The notes under the pieces: generated by a model
What the model was told of the DNA's origin: nothing
Databases searched by the model: none
Seen by the model: the letters and a program-made list of their open reading frames with translations, nothing else
Translations under genes and position numbers: made by a program
Part shown: positions 33,644-45,151 of the stretch, piece by piece
Numbering within the stretch: the stretch's first letter is position 1
Layout: each line of letters begins with the position of its first letter
Assembly (NCBI GenBank): GCA_036186865.1
Contig: AP025074.1
Span: forward strand, 7,548,358 to 7,612,357
Direction: 5' to 3'
Origin: Eustoma russellianum
Taxonomy: Eukaryota; Streptophyta; Magnoliopsida; Gentianales; Gentianaceae
DNA: 64,000 nt

Positions 33644-35034
33644 TGATACGAATATGGTTCGTATATTGATGTTGTCCCGATCTTTCTTCACTCTCCAAAC
33701 GTCCTTCAAGTCTTGAATGTGATGGACAATGGTGCCAAGCAACCACCTTCCTTCAAGCCTCCAAAATCGTTTGGTTAGGTGTGTTTGAATCCGCTCAATC
33801 CAACACGTCGTTCCGTATCCTTGGATTGTGGATCACCAACAAGGAACACACAATCCTTAATTGGGTCTAGCCTTGATTTAGATATGTGTAAACCAAAGGA
33901 AAAACACAAACTTTTATTCAAGAAACTCAAGAACAAAAGATAACATAAAACACTAGGGTTTTTAGTTCAAAGATGAAAACTAGTCTAACTCTTCAAAGAA
34001 ATGCTAAGTGATCTATATATATGATTACAAGTCTTGTAAAACACTCTCACAAAACGGCTAGGGCTTCCTTGGAGTCTCCATGTGGTGCGCCTCCTTCCTT
34101 TTGATGTGCAAGATGCTGAATTTTGTTAATTTAGGTAAGTTCCCTTCTCTTGGCAAATCCCCAATTATTGTCTCAATCATCAATTGATGTATTATTGCCA
34201 TTCTTCTAGACTTGCCTTGTGCCTCCTTTGCTCCCATAAAAACGCCAATACCCCTTTCCTTGTGACACAAGCTCTAATTTTGGTAACTTCCTTTTCCTTG
34301 AATTGTCTCCTTATTTGCTCCCAATCTTCAATTGTGACTTCCATAATTCATTCCAATCCTTCCAAGCTGATTTATATCATTATGGAAAGTCTCTTAATCA
34401 CCCTTGAAGAGCCTAGGCGGCTGCCCCTTGCCTCAAGATAGCCGAAACCCTAAATTGCATGATTGGGCTTGTTTTGGACTTCTTTCTTGCATCTCTTGTA
34501 TCTCTTTTTGTGGACTGATTTTGGCAAAACCCAAAACATGAAAGATGCTCCAAATTAAGTCTTCTTTAAGGTCCAGCTGGCCCATGCACGCCCCATCTCA
34601 ATTGGAAGCCCAAAATCCCAAAACAGCCTTGTGTGGACAAGCTTGGCCCAAATCTGAGAAGCCCTCCTTTCCAAAGCTCAAAACGTTTGATCCAAGACTT
34701 GTAACACCTACAAAACACACTCATACACCAAACATAAGTATTCTAAACAAACGTTAAAAGAAGCAAACGAAAAGACAACTAAAAGCCACAGAAACGGCAC
34801 CAACAAGCGGACTGACTATCATTGGATAATCAGTTCTTAGGCTCAACAATGAGCACCCATTTAGGAGGAACATCCATTGGTTCATCTTGCACATGTTTGG
34901 TTAGAAAAGAGCCAACATCAAAACCAAGTTGAAAACCATTAAGCCTCTTGGTTTGGCTCCTTGTCAAAGGCCCCTTATGGTTAAGGGCACCTTGTGCAAG
35001 CTCCTCATTAGGGGGCTGCTCCTCAGCCTCATCA
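33644..35034 (-). repeat. CRM D 3' LTR (1391 bp)
   Basis: From TGATACGAATATGG to CTCATCA. Bases 34830-35031 still hold the reading frame of the C-terminal tail seen in E, but here it is out of frame with pol. Confidence 0.95.
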
Positions 35035-38000
35035 ATCCCCCCCCTCCTCAAAAGGATTCGCCCTCGAATCATCAAGATAAAAATGCTCAAAAGGGGAAAG
35101 ATCACTTACATTGAAGGTGTTGGAAACTGAACCATACCTGTCTGGAGGAAGATCAAGCACATAAGCATTTGGACCAACCTTTTGAATGACCTTAAAAGGT
35201 CCATCTCCTCTAGGCATAAGCTTGGACTTCCTCTCCTTTGGAAACCGTTCCTTCCGTAAATGCAACCAAACAAGATCTCCAGGATAAAACACAACATCTT
35301 TTCTATGCTTGTTAGCTTGTTTGGCATACTGTTTATTCTTTCGTTCAAGTTGAAGTTTAACTTTTTCATGCAACTTTTTGATCATTTCAGCTCGTTGTTT
35401 ACCATCCATGCTAGTACGCTCATCAATTGGAATAGGCAACAAATCAAGTGGGGAATGGGGTAGAAAACCATAGACAACTTCAAAAGGGGAATACAAAGAC
35501 CCACTATGAACAGCCCTATTGTAAGCAAACTCAATATGTGGTAAACATTCTTCCCAATTTTTTAGATTGCTTTGGATTAAAGCACGCAACATTTGTGACA
35601 AGGTTCGATTTACCACTTCAGTTTGGCCATCTGTTTGTGGATGTGCAGTAGTAGAAAACAAAAGTTTAGTTCCCAACTTGCTCCAAAGTACACGCCAAAA
35701 ATGACTCAAGAATTTACTGTCCCTATCACTAACAATTGTTTTAGGCATGCCATGCAATCGAACAACTTCTTTAAAGAACAGATTTGCAATGTAAGAAGCA
35801 TCATCTACTTTGTGACAAGCAATAAAGTGTGCCATCTTAGAGAATCTGTCTATCACAACAAAGACACTATCTCTACCACCTTTTGATCTAGGTAAGCCAA
35901 GAACAAAGTCCATAGAAATGTCCTCCCAAGGTGCACTAGGTACGTCCAAGGGTGTATACAAACCATGAGGTTGTGTTTTGGACTTAGCCTGCCTACAAGT
36001 GATGCAACTACTACAAACCCTTGCAACATCTGATTTCATGTGAGGCCAAAAGAAATGTTCCTTTAAAGTTTCTAAAGTTTTAAAAACTCCAAAGTGTCCC
36101 ATTAGCCCGCCCCCATGTGCTTCCTTAACCAACAATTCACGCATTGATCCCTTAGGAATGCATAATCGTTTCTCCTTAAACAAATAGCCATCATGCAAAT
36201 AAAATTTACCAAAAGGAGAATCAACACATGCATCATAAATGGAAGCAAAATCAGAATCATCCTTATACAATTCCTTAACAAATTCAAAGCCAAGCAAGTG
36301 TGAAGACAACTTAGTAATCAAAGTATACCTTCTAGACAAAGCATCAGCAACTATGTTATCTTTTCCTTGCTTATACTTAATGACATAAGGAAATTGCTCA
36401 ATAAACTCAACCCACTTTGCATGCCTCTTATTCAGTTTTCCTTGACTTTTAAGGTACTTCAAACTTTCATGATCAGTATGAATGACAAACTCTTTGGGTT
36501 GCAGGTAGTGTTGCCAAGTTTGTAAGGACCTTACCAAAGCATACAACTCCTTATCATAAGTAGGGTAGTTCAATGCAGCACCTTTCAACTTTTCACTAAA
36601 ATAAGCAATAGGATGCTTACCTTGGGTTAGAACAGCTCCAATTCCCACGCCACTTGCATCACACTCTATCTCAAATGTATCATCAAAGTTGGGCAACTTC
36701 AAGATAGGTGCTGTAGTGAGACGTCTTTTAAGCTCATCAAACGCCCTTTGTTGGGCGTCCCCCCAATGGAATCCAACCTCTTTCTTGACGATCTCATTCA
36801 ATGGTGCGGCTACGGTTGAAAAGTCTTTGACAAACCGCCTATAAAAACCTGCCAAACCATGAAAGCTCCTCACTTCGCCCACACTCTTTGGTGTAGGCCA
36901 TTCAAGGATGGATTTCACCTTGTCTTGATCCATTTCAATCCCTGCAGAACTGATTACAAAACCAAGAAAAACAACTTTGTCCAAACAAAAAGAACATTTC
37001 TTAAAGTTAGCATAAAGTTTTTCTTTCCTTAGCTTTTCAAAAACAGCTCTTATGTGATCTAAATGCTCTTCTAAGGTCTTGGAATAGATCAAGATGTCAT
37101 CAAAATAAACCACAACAAACTTCCCAATAAAAGCTCTCAAAACTTCATTCATTAGCCTCATGAATGTACTAGGGGCATTAGTTAACCCAAAAGGCATAAC
37201 TAACCATTCATACAATCCAAATTTAGTTTTAAAAGCTGTTTTCCATTCATCACCCTCTCTTATCCTCACTTGAAAATAACCACTTTTCAAATCAATTTTC
37301 GTATACCATTGCGAACCATGCAACATATCAAGCATATCATCAAGTCTAGGAATGGGATACCTATACTTTACCGTGATTTTGTTGATGGCCCTACAATCTG
37401 TACACATCCTCCAAGTGCCGTCTTTTTTTGGAACAAGGATGACTGGCACTGCACTTGGACTCATACTTTCCCTTACCTTCTCCTTGGCTAAGAGATCCTC
37501 CACTTGCCTTTGTATCTCCTTTGTTTCCTCCGGATTGGCTCTATAAGCTGGCTTATTAGGTAGGACAGCCCCTGGAATAAAGTCAATGTGGTGCTCAATC
37601 CCTCTTAAAGGTGGCAACCCATGTGGCTCCTCCTCGGGAAACAAATCTGCAAATTCTTCCAACAAAGAAACAACACCACTAGGCAAGGTAGATGGTAAGT
37701 CAGTCTTAGAAAACAAGCATGCAACACTATCTTTGTAAAGCATCACCAAAACAGTTTTATTATCATACAATGCATGGGTAACTTCACGAGATTTTGCAAA
37801 GAAAGCATGCTTCTTAGGTGGACGTGAAATTTGTGGGGTGGATGACTGTGAAAGTGTTTGAACCGTGGGTGAGGGTGGACTGATTTGGGCCGTGGGTTGT
37901 GTACCCTTGGCCGAGGCGTTTGTGGCCTCCAAAAGGCTTCTTCTCTCCTTTTTAAGTGCCTCTAAGAACCTTTTTTCGGCTTCCTTTTCCTTAGGATCTG

Positions 38001-39798
38001 AATGGTTCTTTTTCATCCTCTTAGCATCCTCATAAACTTTATGTGGAGACAATGCATGCAACTTAAATTTTTTGCCATTAAAAGTAAAAGCATACATGTT
38101 CAATCTACCATCATAAATAACATGCTTGTCAAATTGCCAAGGTCTACCTAACAAAATATGACTAGCATGCATAGGAGCTACATCACACAAAATTTCATCT
38201 TTGTAACCGCCAATAGATAAAGAAATCAGAACTTGTTTAGACACATGAATCTCACCACAATCATTTAGCCAAGATAACCTATAGGGATGGGAATGATCAA
38301 TCATAGGTAAATCTAGCTTTCTAACAAGTTCAATACTTGCAACATTAGCACAAGAACCACTATCAATAATTAAAGTGCAAGTTTTGCCTTTTACCAAACA
38401 ATGGATGTGGAAAATGTTCTCCCTTTGCAAGTGTTCTTCTTCCTCCTTCATGTGTGCACTTAAGGCTTTTCTTACCACAAGAAAGTCCTTATATGCACCC
38501 TCTTCATCACTCTTTATCTCCTCAGCTGAGTCCTCTTGGTACTCTTCCTTTGTGGCCTCTTCTTCCTCCTCTTCTGAATAGAATTCATTTGTTTCCTCAA
38601 GGTACAACACTTTCTTGGCATTAGGGCAGTCCCTTGCATAGTGTCCTCTCCCTCTACATTTAAAACACTCAATCTCCCTTGTTCTTGGAGGGTTTGCGGG
38701 TGCTTTGCCTTTGCTTTTGTCATTTTGACCTAGATTTGCTCCGTTGGTCCTTTGAGTGAAGTGTGGCTTATTTGGAGCGCTAGAACCGTTTTGGCCGAAT
38801 GTGTTTGAACTTGGCCGTGCTCCTCCATTGCCATTAGACCTAGGCTGCACTTTAGAAAAAGAAGAAGCATTAGTTCTAAAACCAAATCCACTAGTAGAAG
38901 AACGTACCTTTAATTGCCGCTCAATTTTCTCAGCTTTGTGAACCATGGAATTGAGATCAACGTAGGTAGTGAGTTCAAGTTGAAACCCAATCTCCTTATT
39001 AAGACCTCCCAAAAATCGAGCCATGGTTGCCTCCTCGGTTTCTTCAGTATCAGTTTTTATCAACAAACTCTCTAACTCCTTAAAGTATTCATCCACACTT
39101 TTATTTCCTTGAGTTAAGCATTGCAACTTTTGGAACATGGACCTCTCATAAGATTCTGGAATGAATTTCTTTCTCATCTCGTATTTCATCTCATCCCAGG
39201 TTCCAATTGTGGGTTGTCTAGTCCTTCTTCTTATACTTTGAGTTTGGTCCCACCAAATCAAGGCATATTCCAAGAACTCTATACTTGCATATCTCACTTT
39301 TTGCAACTCGGTATAGTTGGTATAGGAAAAGATCATGTCAACTTTTCTCTCCCACTCAATGTAAGCTTCAGGGTCACTTTTACCATAAAAGGGTGGAATG
39401 TTTATTTTGGTTTTCAAATAATCATCCTCTTGGGGTACATACCTTCTAGGTTGTATTCGGCCTTGAGGTCTTGGGTATACCTCCTCAACCTCTTCCTCTT
39501 CATAGTAGTCATTCCATTCCTCCCTAACAGGTTGTGGTCTCATTCCGTGCCTCCTATCTCCTCTACCCCTTGCTCCTCCTCTTCCTCCCATGCTTGTGGA
39601 TCCCTTAGGTTCAGTTCCACGGGATGTTTGGCCTTGGCTTTGAGGTGGGGGCTGTTCTTGGGTAGGAGGTGTGTTGGATGTCATCTTTGCTTCCCACTCA
39701 TCCAACCTAGATTGCATGGTAGCAAGCATTTGTGCCATCTTTTCCATGGAAAACTCCAATTTGTCTCCTCCTCCTTGGGTACTGTTTGACCCCTCCAT
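35032..39798 (-). CDS. gag-pol: CRM D Gag-Pol polyprotein (1588 aa, intact core)
   Basis: Start chosen at ATG 39796-39798 (MEGSNSTQGGG), not the upstream TTG. Numbering from that Met: Gag core ~130-300 (DPEAYIEWERKVD, YALIWWDQ, CRM-like); CCHC knuckle 378-391 (CFKCRGRGHYARDC); acidic stretch ~405-435; protease D479-S-G; reverse transcriptase ~780-950 with YFDD at 898-901; RNase H from D1047 with TDHESLKY near 1108; integrase zinc finger H1228, H1235, C1265, C1268; core D1297, D1358, E1394; GPFKVIQKV and FNVSDLSPF near the end. An eighth C in the polypurine tract shifts the frame, so it stops at the TGA that opens the LTR and lacks the 68-residue tail present in E. Confidence 0.95.
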   Translation of the reverse strand: MEGSNSTQGGGDKLEFSMEKMAQMLATMQSRLDEWEAKMTSNTPPTQEQPPPQSQGQTSRGTEPKGSTSMGGRGGARGRGDRRHGMRPQPVREEWNDYYEEEEVEEVYPRPQGRIQPRRYVPQEDDYLKTKINIPPFYGKSDPEAYIEWERKVDMIFSYTNYTELQKVRYASIEFLEYALIWWDQTQSIRRRTRQPTIGTWDEMKYEMRKKFIPESYERSMFQKLQCLTQGNKSVDEYFKELESLLIKTDTEETEEATMARFLGGLNKEIGFQLELTTYVDLNSMVHKAEKIERQLKVRSSTSGFGFRTNASSFSKVQPRSNGNGGARPSSNTFGQNGSSAPNKPHFTQRTNGANLGQNDKSKGKAPANPPRTREIECFKCRGRGHYARDCPNAKKVLYLEETNEFYSEEEEEEATKEEYQEDSAEEIKSDEEGAYKDFLVVRKALSAHMKEEEEHLQRENIFHIHCLVKGKTCTLIIDSGSCANVASIELVRKLDLPMIDHSHPYRLSWLNDCGEIHVSKQVLISLSIGGYKDEILCDVAPMHASHILLGRPWQFDKHVIYDGRLNMYAFTFNGKKFKLHALSPHKVYEDAKRMKKNHSDPKEKEAEKRFLEALKKERRSLLEATNASAKGTQPTAQISPPSPTVQTLSQSSTPQISRPPKKHAFFAKSREVTHALYDNKTVLVMLYKDSVACLFSKTDLPSTLPSGVVSLLEEFADLFPEEEPHGLPPLRGIEHHIDFIPGAVLPNKPAYRANPEETKEIQRQVEDLLAKEKVRESMSPSAVPVILVPKKDGTWRMCTDCRAINKITVKYRYPIPRLDDMLDMLHGSQWYTKIDLKSGYFQVRIREGDEWKTAFKTKFGLYEWLVMPFGLTNAPSTFMRLMNEVLRAFIGKFVVVYFDDILIYSKTLEEHLDHIRAVFEKLRKEKLYANFKKCSFCLDKVVFLGFVISSAGIEMDQDKVKSILEWPTPKSVGEVRSFHGLAGFYRRFVKDFSTVAAPLNEIVKKEVGFHWGDAQQRAFDELKRRLTTAPILKLPNFDDTFEIECDASGVGIGAVLTQGKHPIAYFSEKLKGAALNYPTYDKELYALVRSLQTWQHYLQPKEFVIHTDHESLKYLKSQGKLNKRHAKWVEFIEQFPYVIKYKQGKDNIVADALSRRYTLITKLSSHLLGFEFVKELYKDDSDFASIYDACVDSPFGKFYLHDGYLFKEKRLCIPKGSMRELLVKEAHGGGLMGHFGVFKTLETLKEHFFWPHMKSDVARVCSSCITCRQAKSKTQPHGLYTPLDVPSAPWEDISMDFVLGLPRSKGGRDSVFVVIDRFSKMAHFIACHKVDDASYIANLFFKEVVRLHGMPKTIVSDRDSKFLSHFWRVLWSKLGTKLLFSTTAHPQTDGQTEVVNRTLSQMLRALIQSNLKNWEECLPHIEFAYNRAVHSGSLYSPFEVVYGFLPHSPLDLLPIPIDERTSMDGKQRAEMIKKLHEKVKLQLERKNKQYAKQANKHRKDVVFYPGDLVWLHLRKERFPKERKSKLMPRGDGPFKVIQKVGPNAYVLDLPPDRYGSVSNTFNVSDLSPFEHFYLDDSRANPFEEGGD
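35037..35053 (-). other. Polypurine tract of CRM D
   Basis: Eight C on the plus strand (seven in E), two bases before the LTR; the extra base causes the altered end of the polyprotein. Confidence 0.85.
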
Positions 39799-40932
39799 GG
39801 CAACCTGAAATGCTTTCACAAACAAGAAAAGAAGAAAACTAACACAAGAAACAAAAGTGAGTTGTTAGTGAAAACAAAAAGGAAAAACGAAAATCTGTTT
39901 GGCCTTTTTTGTCCTCCCTTGTTTTCTCTCAATTGTTCAAGTGTTTTTCCTTGGCCAATCTTGAGCTAGAACCTCTTAAGGCAAGTCCCAAATTGGCTAA
40001 CCACAATCTGTTTCGTTTTCTTTCCTTGCAAGCTTCTTTTGCCTTCAAAAACACCAATTGGTCAACAAGTGGTAAAACAGCGTCAAGAAGTTTAGAGCAC
40101 AATTTAAAACACACTTAATAACTATGATTCAAAGAAACAAGAAACCAAAAGTGATGTAGTTGGCTGAACCAAAGAATTGCTAGGGGTTGTCCTGGGCAAT
40201 CTTTAATTAAACCAACGTATGCAATATCAAATGCAAGCTCTTTGATTGATAGTATGAATGTGTATCCAAGGTGGGAAATTTGAAGGTTTGATGTGTGTTG
40301 TTTTGGGGAAAACACACGGTTTTGTTTTGCTTTTGTCAACTTGGGTAGTAGATGCAAAAAGATGGAACTTTTGTACAAAAGGAACTCCTTTTCTCTTCCT
40401 TTCTTTGTGCACCCCTTTTTTTTTTGTTGCTTTGTGCACGTTTCTTTTCCTTTTTTTTTTTTTGACGTTCAAAGCAGCTTGATGCAACCTTTGTCTGTTG
40501 TTGCGAAATTCAGTTGTATATGCTTGAAAGATGATCCTTTTTGTGTTTGTATGGATGTGTAGTAGAAAATAGGTTTTTCCTTGGATACCAATACAACCAA
40601 AACAAACAACTTGTATTCAATATCACACAAGCGAATTTAATTAAAAGCTTCGTTAACAACAAGGTATTTGACTCAAAGGTAGCTTCTTTTAGGCCTTGGA
40701 CTGAATTTTAGATGGAGCTAAATCCTATTCAATGCAAAGAACAATGATCCTATGATTAAGTGTGTTAAAGATGAGATCTTTAATGATAGATGATCAATAT
40801 TGATGCAAAAGGTGAAGTCTTTTCTTTTTTTTTTTGACAATAGACGTTTTTTTTTTTGAATGTTTTGAGAAAAGGAACAAGAATGACACAAAACGACACA
40901 AGAAAAGATATTTGAGATGAAGATAAACGAGA
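39799..40932 (-). other. Untranslated leader of CRM D
   Basis: No convincing gene. It contains several A/T homopolymer runs, and TTTCAG just before the gag start resembles a splice acceptor. It is closely related to 52083-53269 (E) and more distantly to part of the leader of L. Confidence 0.7.
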
Positions 40933-40944
40933 GCTCTGATACCA
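40933..40944 (-). other. Primer-binding site of CRM D
   Basis: TGGTATCAGAGC on the minus strand, two bases inside the 5' LTR edge; initiator tRNA-Met. Confidence 0.9.
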
Positions 40945-40946
40945 CT

Positions 40947-42337
40947 TGATACGAATATGGTTCGTATATTGATGTTGTCCCGATCTTTCTTCACTCTCCA
41001 AACGTCCTTCAAGTCTTGAATGTGATGGACAATGGTGCCAAGCAACCACCTTCCTTCAAGCCTCCAAAATCGTTTGGTTAGGTGTGTTTGAATCCGCTCA
41101 ATCCAACACGTCGTTCCGTATCCTTGGATTGTGGATCACCAACAAGGAACACACAATCCTTAATTGGGTCTAGCCTTGATTTAGATATGTGTAAACCAAA
41201 GGAAAAACACAAACTTTTATTCAAGAAACTCAAGAACAAAAGATAACATAAAACACTAGGGTTTTTAGTTCAAAGATGAAAACTAGTCTAACTCTTCAAA
41301 GAAATGCTAAGTGATCTATATATATGATTACAAGTCTTGTAAAACACTCTCACAAAACGGCTAGGGCTTCCTTGGAGTCTCCATGTGGTGCGCCTCCTTC
41401 CTTTTGATGTGCAAGATGCTGAATTTTGTTAATTTAGGTAAGTTCCCTTCTCTTGGCAAATCCCCAATTATTGTCTCAATCATCAATTGATGTATTATTT
41501 CCATTCTTCTAGACTTGCCTTGTGCCTCCTTTGCTCCCATAAAAACGCCAATACCCCTTTCCTTGTGACACAAGCTCTAATTTTGGTAACTTCCTTTTCC
41601 TTGAATTGTCTCCTTATTTGCTCCCAATCTTCAATTGTGACTTCCATAATTCATTCCAATCCTTCCAAGCTGATTTATATCATTATGGAAAGTCTCTTAA
41701 TCACCCTTGAAGAGCCTAGGCGGCTGCCCCTTGCCTCAAGATAGCCGAAACCCTAAATTGCATGATTGGGCTTGTTTTGGACTTCTTTCTTGCATCTCTT
41801 GTATCTCTTTTTGTGGACTGATTTTGGCAAAACCCAAAACATGAAAGATGCTCCAAATTAAGTCTTCTTTAAGGTCCAGCTGGCCCATGCACGCCCCATC
41901 TCAATTGGAAGCCCAAAATCCCAAAACAGCCTTGTGTGGACAAGCTTGGCCCAAATCTGAGAAGCCCTCCTTTCCAAAGCTCAAAACGTTTGATCCAAGA
42001 CTTGTAACACCTACAAAACACACTCATACACCAAACATAAGTATTCTAAACAAACGTTAAAAGAAGCAAACGAAAAGACAACTAAAAGCCACAGAAACGG
42101 CACCAACAAGCGGACTGACTATCATTGGATAATCAGTTCTTAGGCTCAACAATGAGCACCCATTTAGGAGGAACATCCATTGGTTCATCTTGCACATGTT
42201 TGGTTAGAAAAGAGCCAACATCAAAACCAAGTTGAAAACCATTAAGCCTCTTGGTTTGGCTCCTTGTCAAAGGCCCCTTATGGTTAAGGGCACCTTGTGC
42301 AAGCTCCTCATTAGGGGGCTGCTCCTCAGCCTCATCA
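40947..42337 (-). repeat. CRM D 5' LTR (1391 bp)
   Basis: Same length as the other LTR at a constant offset of 7303. The sense-strand TATA-like CATATATATAG is at 41316-41326. Confidence 0.95.
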
Positions 42338-42342
42338 AAGCC

Positions 42343-44673
42343 CACATGATCCTTATTCAATTTAGAATCTAATTGGCTGAGGAAAAGCATGCTTGACACG
42401 GATAAAAACTGACTTGACACGGTGGTGAAGCTTATTGATCTTTATAAGGGTTATTTTGGTAATTTCACCATTTGGACTTCTCATTCTTATTTGGTCTTCT
42501 TCCAACGGATTTATATGATCATATGACACATTTATAAGTCATGTCACATCATGGCAAAAATGAATCTGGAGCAGCACCATGTCTAGGTTCATCCTAGGAC
42601 AAAATTCCTATTTTTGTGCTAAGGGGTATTCTGGTCTCTTCACTTGCCAATGGATCTTCTAATGTGTTATATATTGTTTATATGATGTTTATATGTGTTT
42701 ATGTCACATATAGTACATGTCCTATATTTATGGAAACGGGCAGCATGGGCAGCATGGTATATCAATTGGAATTCTTATATTATGGTTATCACATATATGG
42801 TTTTCTTGGAATTCTTGGCATTCTTCATATGGTATTCTATGCTACATGTTGAAGACATAAATGACTATATATTATATGTGTGCACACGGATATTGACGGA
42901 TATTGGCGCACAAAACTTTCAGCTTTTGAACAAGTCAAGGCAAGTTGAAACAAACCCTATTTTGGTGCTGATTTCAAATGACTATTCTTGCATATATTAC
43001 AACGGCTATCTTGGCTCAAAAATGGAGCAAAATTTCGTATACTATATGGTCAAGATTCAGGTTATAATGTGTGACAAAAACAAGTCCTACAATGTAGCAA
43101 ATTTGAAGCAAAAGTCTCTCAACCAAAGCCATATGCAACGGCTATATGATTGAAGACCAAGTCAAGCTGATTTCTCTCTATCTTTGAACTATTCTCCAAT
43201 GCCTATATTTTAGGCCATTCCAACGTCTATTTGACATTCAAAATGAGGAGCCAAATTTGTTCAAAACACATGCCAATTCAGCTGCACACATGGCAAGTTA
43301 TTTACACATGGACATTGCTGATTGGGAGCTGCCTCTTAAACGTTAAAATGAAGCCATTTTCCACCTCAGCTCCAACGTCTATAATGGGATAAGATGAAGG
43401 ATAAAAGTTCAGTTTGAAGACCAATTCAAAGCAACAAAAGATAAGCTTAAGTTTGAAAGCTAGAAAAGTGCTGAAATCTCTCCATTCTCAACCAGCTCCA
43501 ACGTCTCTTTGAGGAGCCTTTAGGCTGTCCTCTTGGCTATAAATAGCTCCAAAGGTGAAGAGTAAAAGTGCACCAACGAAAAACAAAAGAAAAGCAAGCA
43601 AGACATTCAGCTCTTTGTCTCCATTCTTCTCTTCTATTCTTCTATATTGAAGAACACATTTGCAGCAAGCTTTATGATTGTATAGTTCTTCATTTCTTGT
43701 CATTTCAACACCTTTTAAACGACATATTGTAAGGGAGAAGCTGGTGTATAAAGCTTACTCCTTAGAGGTGAGCAAAAGGTGCAAAGGTGCAAAGGTGAAA
43801 CAAACTAGTTGCTGTTTGTTTTGGTGAAGTCTCTTGAAGAAGTTGGTGAAAAGCTTCTTCCTTTGGCTTTGTAAGGTGACTTTGGTGTTTGGTGTTTAGT
43901 GAAATCCAAGAGAAGGTGTCTCTTGGGACTGGAGTAGGTCACATTGACCGAACCAGGATAATTCCTTGTGTTCTTTACTTATTTCCTGCACTTACTGTTT
44001 TCTGCCTGAGAATTACACTAACTTGGCACGCATAATTGAACAAGCAAACAGTCTTAGAATTGCATGAATTTTGGATATATTATACTTCAATGTGTTAGCT
44101 TTCATTAGCCGCAAGAATCACTAAATTCTAAGGAGTTTAGCATATTCAAATCGTCTTCACAAAATTGTTGCTACATTCTGTGAACAATTCTGACCAGTGT
44201 GCAAAACTTGTTCAATTTGAATAGGTTATCCTGCGAATCTTGAAGTGAGCCTTATATCAAATTAAACTAGACATCATAAGGTTTAATTTGACATAAGATT
44301 CATCAAAATAGCACGGGTAGATTTTGAGATATCATCGTTTGAAGTTAAGCTAACATTCTGCCTGAAACTGCCAGAATTGCACACTTTACTTATCTTGCTT
44401 ATTTGAACGTGCAAACTTGCTTGAAATTGACTGAAATTTTTATGACATATTATAAACATTCTAAACTTGATCTCTGCCAAGTTTGAGAGCTTGCACAGGT
44501 GTATAAGTGGTTCAACCAAAGCGCTCAAAACAGTGAACTGTTTCTGGAAATTCCAGAATCTGAGGCTAAAGAGGCAAAGGGGTCTTCAAACAAGTTTTTG
44601 AAGGTAATTGTAGTGTAATTTCCGCTAACCCACTATTCACCCCCCCCTCTAGTGGTGCTATACAGGTCCAACA
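42343..44673 (+). repeat. Copia C 3' LTR, second part
   Basis: Continuation after CRM D, ending GTCCAACA; with 33227-33643 it makes 2748 bp. Confidence 0.94.
43538..43545 (+). promoter_or_regulatory. TATA box, 3' LTR of C
   Basis: TATAAATA, equivalent to 27350 in the 5' LTR. Confidence 0.6.
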
Positions 44674-45151
44674 GTTGAAGCAATGCATTTTCAATATTAT
44701 CCATAGTCTGACTCGAATTGCTTAACTTAACTGGATTTGGTTTGTCATTTTCTGAATCACAAGAGTTCAGTTCATACCCATAGTTTTGATTAATTTGGCA
44801 TGGTATTAGGTTTGATTGAACAATCTTTGCCTTTTTATACATGTCATTAAGTGATGATAATTTTTCATTTAACATGCAATCAGCGATCTCTTTATCTAAT
44901 CCAGCAAAGAACCTAATCATGCTTAATTCCTCATGTTCTTCAACATAAGCATAGTACAAATCATCAAGCATTTCATTGTAATATGCACTAACATCTTTAT
45001 TGCACTGAGGAAGAGTTTGATATCTAGGAGTTTTACATTCCCAATATCCAACCCATAAACCATTCGTACGACCAAAGGAGTTCATACGTTTTTCCAGTTT
45101 ATCATAGTCTCTCCTATGGCATTCAACTCCCCAAATGGTTTTCAGAATCAT
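44674..45151 (-). CDS. Element L Gag-like protein, N-terminal part
   Basis: First 159 codons of the broken frame, starting at the ATG at 45149-45151 (MILKTIWGVECHRRDYDK). Residues ~45-120 resemble the C-terminal half of the CRM Gag core: KDVSAYYNEMLDD, EELSMIRFFAGLDKEIADCM and LNDMYKKAKIVQSNL align with KSVDEYFKELES, EEATMARFLGGLNKEIGFQL and LNSMVHKAEKIERQL in D. The N-terminal half of the Gag core is missing or unrecognisable. The open frame runs on to 44633 into copia LTR, which is not real. The protein continues at 25732 leftward. Confidence 0.7.

Larger units (their letters stand above)
33644..42337 (-). mobile_element. CRM-type gypsy element D (complete, 8694 bp)
   Basis: Complete chromovirus in minus orientation, flanked by AAGCC (33639-33643 and 42338-42342), with two 1391-bp LTRs that differ at one site I could see (34197 G against 41500 T). 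It is the innermost insertion, in the 3' LTR of copia C. One intact gag-pol frame. Gag shape, the initiator-Met primer site and the coding overlap with the LTR all fit the CRM clade. Confidence 0.96.
25738..44673 (+). mobile_element. Copia element C (spliced-type copy), interrupted by CRM D
   Basis: Complete Sirevirus-type element, 10237 bp without D, flanked by GTTGA (25733-25737, 44674-44678). The LTRs are 2749 and 2748 bp; the visible length difference is a C-run near the end (nine against eight). gag and pol form one intact frame because the 1073-bp intron-like segment is absent. It sits in the gag gene of L. Confidence 0.96.

Noticed and set aside
39799..39825. CRM gag start upstream at 39825 and 52109
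   Set aside because: The upstream codon is TTG, not ATG; the first ATG in frame is at 39798 and 52082.
40380..40870. Poly-T runs in the CRM leaders as microsatellites or ends of non-LTR elements
   Set aside because: They occur at equivalent places in both D and E leaders and have no target duplication of their own; they are part of the leader.
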